Assembly (NCBI RefSeq): GCF_041365695.1
Contig: NZ_JBGFSJ010000002.1
Coordinates: forward strand, 248,001 to 312,000
DNA length: 64,000 nucleotides
Reading direction: 5' to 3'
Source: Rhodosalinus sp041365695
GTDB taxonomy: Bacteria; Pseudomonadota; Alphaproteobacteria; Rhodobacterales; Rhodobacteraceae
The position numbers were made by a program, and so were the translations under genes. Positions 61,821 through 64,000 of this stretch are shown here, piece by piece; positions within the stretch are counted from its first letter, which is position 1, and the number at the start of each line of letters is the position of its first letter. Under the pieces are notes generated by a model. That model saw nothing but the letters and a program-made list of their open reading frames with translations. It did not search any database and was not told the origin of the DNA.

Positions 61821-62821
61821 CCCCGCCCGTCTACATGGACTATCTCAACCGCTTCGACGTCGAGGCGCTCGGCCTCGCCGACGAGGAGATCCTCGCGGCG
61901 GTGGAGATGGGGCTGCGGATGCAGGGCGAGGGCGCCACCGAGATCGAGCCCCGCACCCATATCCGGACGCGCGCGGGCGCCGAGGGGCATTTCAACGTTC
62001 TGCGCGGCTGGATCGGCGGGCAGGTGGACAGCGCGGGCGTCAAGGTGGTGGGCGATTTCGTCGACAACTACAAGGCGGGCCGGCCCAGCGAATACGGCCT
62101 TCTCACCCTCTACGACCCGCGGATGGGCGCGCCCAAGGCGCTGGTGGACGCGACCGGGATCACCGAGATGCGCACGGGGGCCGTCACCGCGCTCGGCGCG
62201 AAGTATCTCGGGCCCGAGAAGCCCAGGGTGCTCGGCCATGTCGGCGCGCGGGGCACCGCCTACTGGAACGTCCGGCTTCTCTGCCATCTCTTCGATTTCG
62301 AAGAGGTGCGCGTCCACTCCCGCCGCCCCGAAAGCCGCGAGGCCTTCGCGGCGCGGCTCGAGGCCGATCTCGGGCGGAAGATCACCGTCACCGAGGACTG
62401 GCGGAGCTGCCTCGAGGGCGCCGACATCATGGTGGAGGCCTCCCGGCTCTCCGAGCCCACGCCGCTTTTCCGTACCGAATGGGTGAAAAAGGGCGCGCTC
62501 GTCGTGCCTTACGGCACCATGTCGGCGGTGGAGATCACGCTCACCGACATCATGGACAAGGTGGTGATGGACGACTGGGGGCAGGCCCACGGCATCTTCG
62601 GCGCGCTCCGCGATCATGTGGACCAGGGCAAGCTCACGGCGGAGACCCTCCACGCCGAACTGGGCGAGATCGTCGCCGGGCGGAAGCCCGGGCGGGAGAG
62701 GCCGGACGAGACGATCCTCTTCTGGCATCGGGGCCTCTCGCTCTCCGACATCGCGCTGGGCCACGCCATGCTGGAAAAGGCGCGCGCCATGGGTGTGGGC
62801 CAGCGGCTGCGCTTCGCATGA
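61817..62821 (+). CDS. Ornithine cyclodeaminase/mu-crystallin-family protein with altered signatures
   Basis: The 334-residue protein has OCD-family text: GVKVVGDFVDNYKAG, LYDPRMGAPKALVDATGITEMRTGAVTALGAKYLG, and the DDWGQAHGIFG tail. The nucleotide loop reads GHVGARGTA where the family usually has GxGxQA. The GAD-PGK active-site stretch is replaced by YGTMSAVEI. It may therefore be a dehydrogenase or imine reductase rather than a cyclodeaminase. It shares 4-bp overlaps with DUF1810 and with the lyase-like gene. Confidence 0.82.
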   Translation: MTPPVYMDYLNRFDVEALGLADEEILAAVEMGLRMQGEGATEIEPRTHIRTRAGAEGHFNVLRGWIGGQVDSAGVKVVGDFVDNYKAGRPSEYGLLTLYDPRMGAPKALVDATGITEMRTGAVTALGAKYLGPEKPRVLGHVGARGTAYWNVRLLCHLFDFEEVRVHSRRPESREAFAARLEADLGRKITVTEDWRSCLEGADIMVEASRLSEPTPLFRTEWVKKGALVVPYGTMSAVEITLTDIMDKVVMDDWGQAHGIFGALRDHVDQGKLTAETLHAELGEIVAGRKPGRERPDETILFWHRGLSLSDIALGHAMLEKARAMGVGQRLRFA

Positions 62822-64000
62822 CGGCGGCGCCGATCGGAGAGGGGCGCGTCACGCTCGCCGCCTTCGCGGGCCTGGTCGCGGGCGGCGGGCCCGTCCGGCT
62901 GTCCCCGGCGGCGCGGGAAAGGATGTCGGCCGCGCTCGCCATCGTGGAGGCCCGCGCGGCCGGCCCCGATCCCGTCTACGGCATGAACACCGGCCTCGGC
63001 GCCAAGCTCGCCGAGCGCATCCCGGCCGAGGACATCCCTGCCTTCCAGCGCCGCTTCGTCCTGGGCCGCGCCGTGGCCGCGGGCGCGCCCCTGCCCGAGG
63101 CGACGGGCCGGGCCGTGGCGATCGCGCGGCTCGTCTCGGCGGCGAACGGGCCGGCGGCGCTGTCGCTGCCGATGGCGGATCATCTTTGCGCGCTTCTCGA
63201 GGCCGGGCTTTCGCCTGTCGTGCCCGAGTTCGGCTCGATCGGCGCGGCGGACCTCACGCAGCTCGCGGTCTGGGCGCTGGGCGCGCTAGGCGAGGGGGAG
63301 GTCTGGCGCGCAGGCGAGATCCTGCCCGCGGCGCGCGCCTTCGCCGAGGCCGGCATCGCCGCCCCACCGCTAGGGCCCAGGGACGGGCTCGCGCTCGCAA
63401 GCCATGCGGGGCTTTCGGTCGCGCTTGCCGCCGATGCCCTCGGGCGGGCGCGCACGGCGCTCGACGCGGCGAAGGCCGCGCTTCTGCTGTCTTACGCGGG
63501 CTATGACGCCAACCGCGCCATCCTCGCCCCGGAGGTGAACGCGCTGCGTCCCGCGCCGGGCCAGGCCGAGGCGGCGACCTGGCTGCGTGAGCGGCTCGTA
63601 GGCACCGCCCACGCGCCCCGCCGCATCCAGGAGGCGCTGAGCTTCCGCCAGGCGGCGCCGGTGACCGGCGCGGCCGAAGACGCGCTCGCCCGCGCCGTCG
63701 CTGTCTGGGAGGACGAGGCCAACGGCACCCCCGACAGCCCCGTTGCGCTTTCCGACGGGTCGATGGCCTCCACGCCCAATTTCCACGCCCCGGCGCTCGC
63801 GCTCGCGCTGGAGGGCGTGTCGCTCGCGATGGCCATGGCGGGGCAGGGGGCGGTGCAGCGCATGCAGCGGATGATGTCGCCCGCCCTCTCGGGCCTGCCG
63901 CGGGATCTCTCGCCCGAGGGCGGGGCCGCGGCGGGGATGGTGCCGCTTCAGAAAACGGCCGCGGCGCTCCTCGCAGAGATCCGCCGCCATGCGCAGCCCG
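62818..64000 (+). CDS. Histidine/aromatic amino acid lyase-family protein lacking the MIO triad (3' end cut)
   Basis: At least 394 residues of a HAL/PAL-fold protein are visible: YGMNTGLGAKLAERI, LSLPMADHLCALLEAGLSPVVPE, and FGSIGAADLTQLAVWALG. In HutH of this window the equivalent segment is GSVGASGDLAPLA. Here one residue is missing and Ala-Ser-Gly becomes A143-A144-D145, so the MIO cofactor cannot form by the known route. The tyrosine of YGxNTG is kept (Y54). The frame is open at the window end. The activity is unknown; it is coupled to the OCD-like gene. Confidence 0.82.
   Translation, partial: MTAAPIGEGRVTLAAFAGLVAGGGPVRLSPAARERMSAALAIVEARAAGPDPVYGMNTGLGAKLAERIPAEDIPAFQRRFVLGRAVAAGAPLPEATGRAVAIARLVSAANGPAALSLPMADHLCALLEAGLSPVVPEFGSIGAADLTQLAVWALGALGEGEVWRAGEILPAARAFAEAGIAAPPLGPRDGLALASHAGLSVALAADALGRARTALDAAKAALLLSYAGYDANRAILAPEVNALRPAPGQAEAATWLRERLVGTAHAPRRIQEALSFRQAAPVTGAAEDALARAVAVWEDEANGTPDSPVALSDGSMASTPNFHAPALALALEGVSLAMAMAGQGAVQRMQRMMSPALSGLPRDLSPEGGAAAGMVPLQKTAAALLAEIRRHAQP

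Overview
The window is one contiguous, GC-rich chromosomal segment with back-to-back genes and many 4-bp start/stop overlaps. Gene order and protein content fit an alphaproteobacterium of the Rhodobacterales (Rhodobacter/Roseobacter type). The supporting features are tldD next to ctaC-ctaB-ctaG-ctaE, a perfect FnrL-type box in front of ctaC, glpX next to recJ, lysC next to ptsP, DUF3572, DUF1178, DUF2927 and DUF4153 proteins, and a HutF/HutG-type histidine pathway. I saw no insertion sequence, prophage, CRISPR array or integron. The only RNA gene found is a tRNA-Glu.

Layout. 1-10.6 kb: partial tldD, then the aa3 cytochrome oxidase assembly operon (ctaC, ctaB, a 54-residue membrane protein, ctaG, ctaE, SURF1) running into thrC, an M16 protease, a GNAT, a metallo-beta-lactamase-fold protein and an FAD-linked dehydrogenase. 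10.6-17 kb: a lipoprotein, apt and mtnP (methylthioadenosine salvage), an XRE regulator divergent from a desaturase, a DMT exporter, a Nudix hydrolase and a DUF983 protein. 17-22 kb: an EF-hand protein, an ECF sigma factor with a probable anti-sigma factor and a periplasmic metal-resistance-type sensor, a PleD-like diguanylate cyclase with dead receiver domains, DUF3572 and a HAD phosphatase. 22-31 kb: a non-pyrrolysine MttB homologue, an M20 amidohydrolase, a DUF4153 membrane protein, an H-NOX-like protein paired with an HNOBA-GGDEF cyclase, then phnX and a phosphonate monoester hydrolase. 31-40 kb: glpK/glpD, tRNA-Glu, recJ, an isochorismatase-fold hydrolase, glpX, a cytochrome P450, a flavin reductase and dtd. 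40-47 kb: hsp20 and a six-gene leftward operon encoding a two-helix protein, an XpaC-like protein, TelA, a DUF2927 lipoprotein, an SPFH-GYF protein and a zinc-ribbon membrane protein. 47-54 kb: rluB, tadA, ptsP, lysC, waaA, DUF1178 and an SDR. 54-64 kb: the complete histidine utilisation locus (hutC-hutF leftward, hutI-hutH-hutG-hutU rightward), extended by translationally coupled DUF1810, ornithine-cyclodeaminase-like and histidine-lyase-like genes, the last cut by the window end.

Most of the window is core metabolism and envelope biology. Three places look least explained. The first is the H-NOX/HNOBA-GGDEF pair, in which the haem-ligand histidine and the YxSxR motif are both missing. The second is the extension of the hut operon, where both the lyase paralogue (no Ala-Ser-Gly for the MIO cofactor) and the OCD-like protein (altered nucleotide-binding and active-site signatures) diverge at positions that define their families. 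The third is the TelA/XpaC/SPFH/zinc-ribbon/DUF2927 operon, which looks like a compact membrane-stress module.
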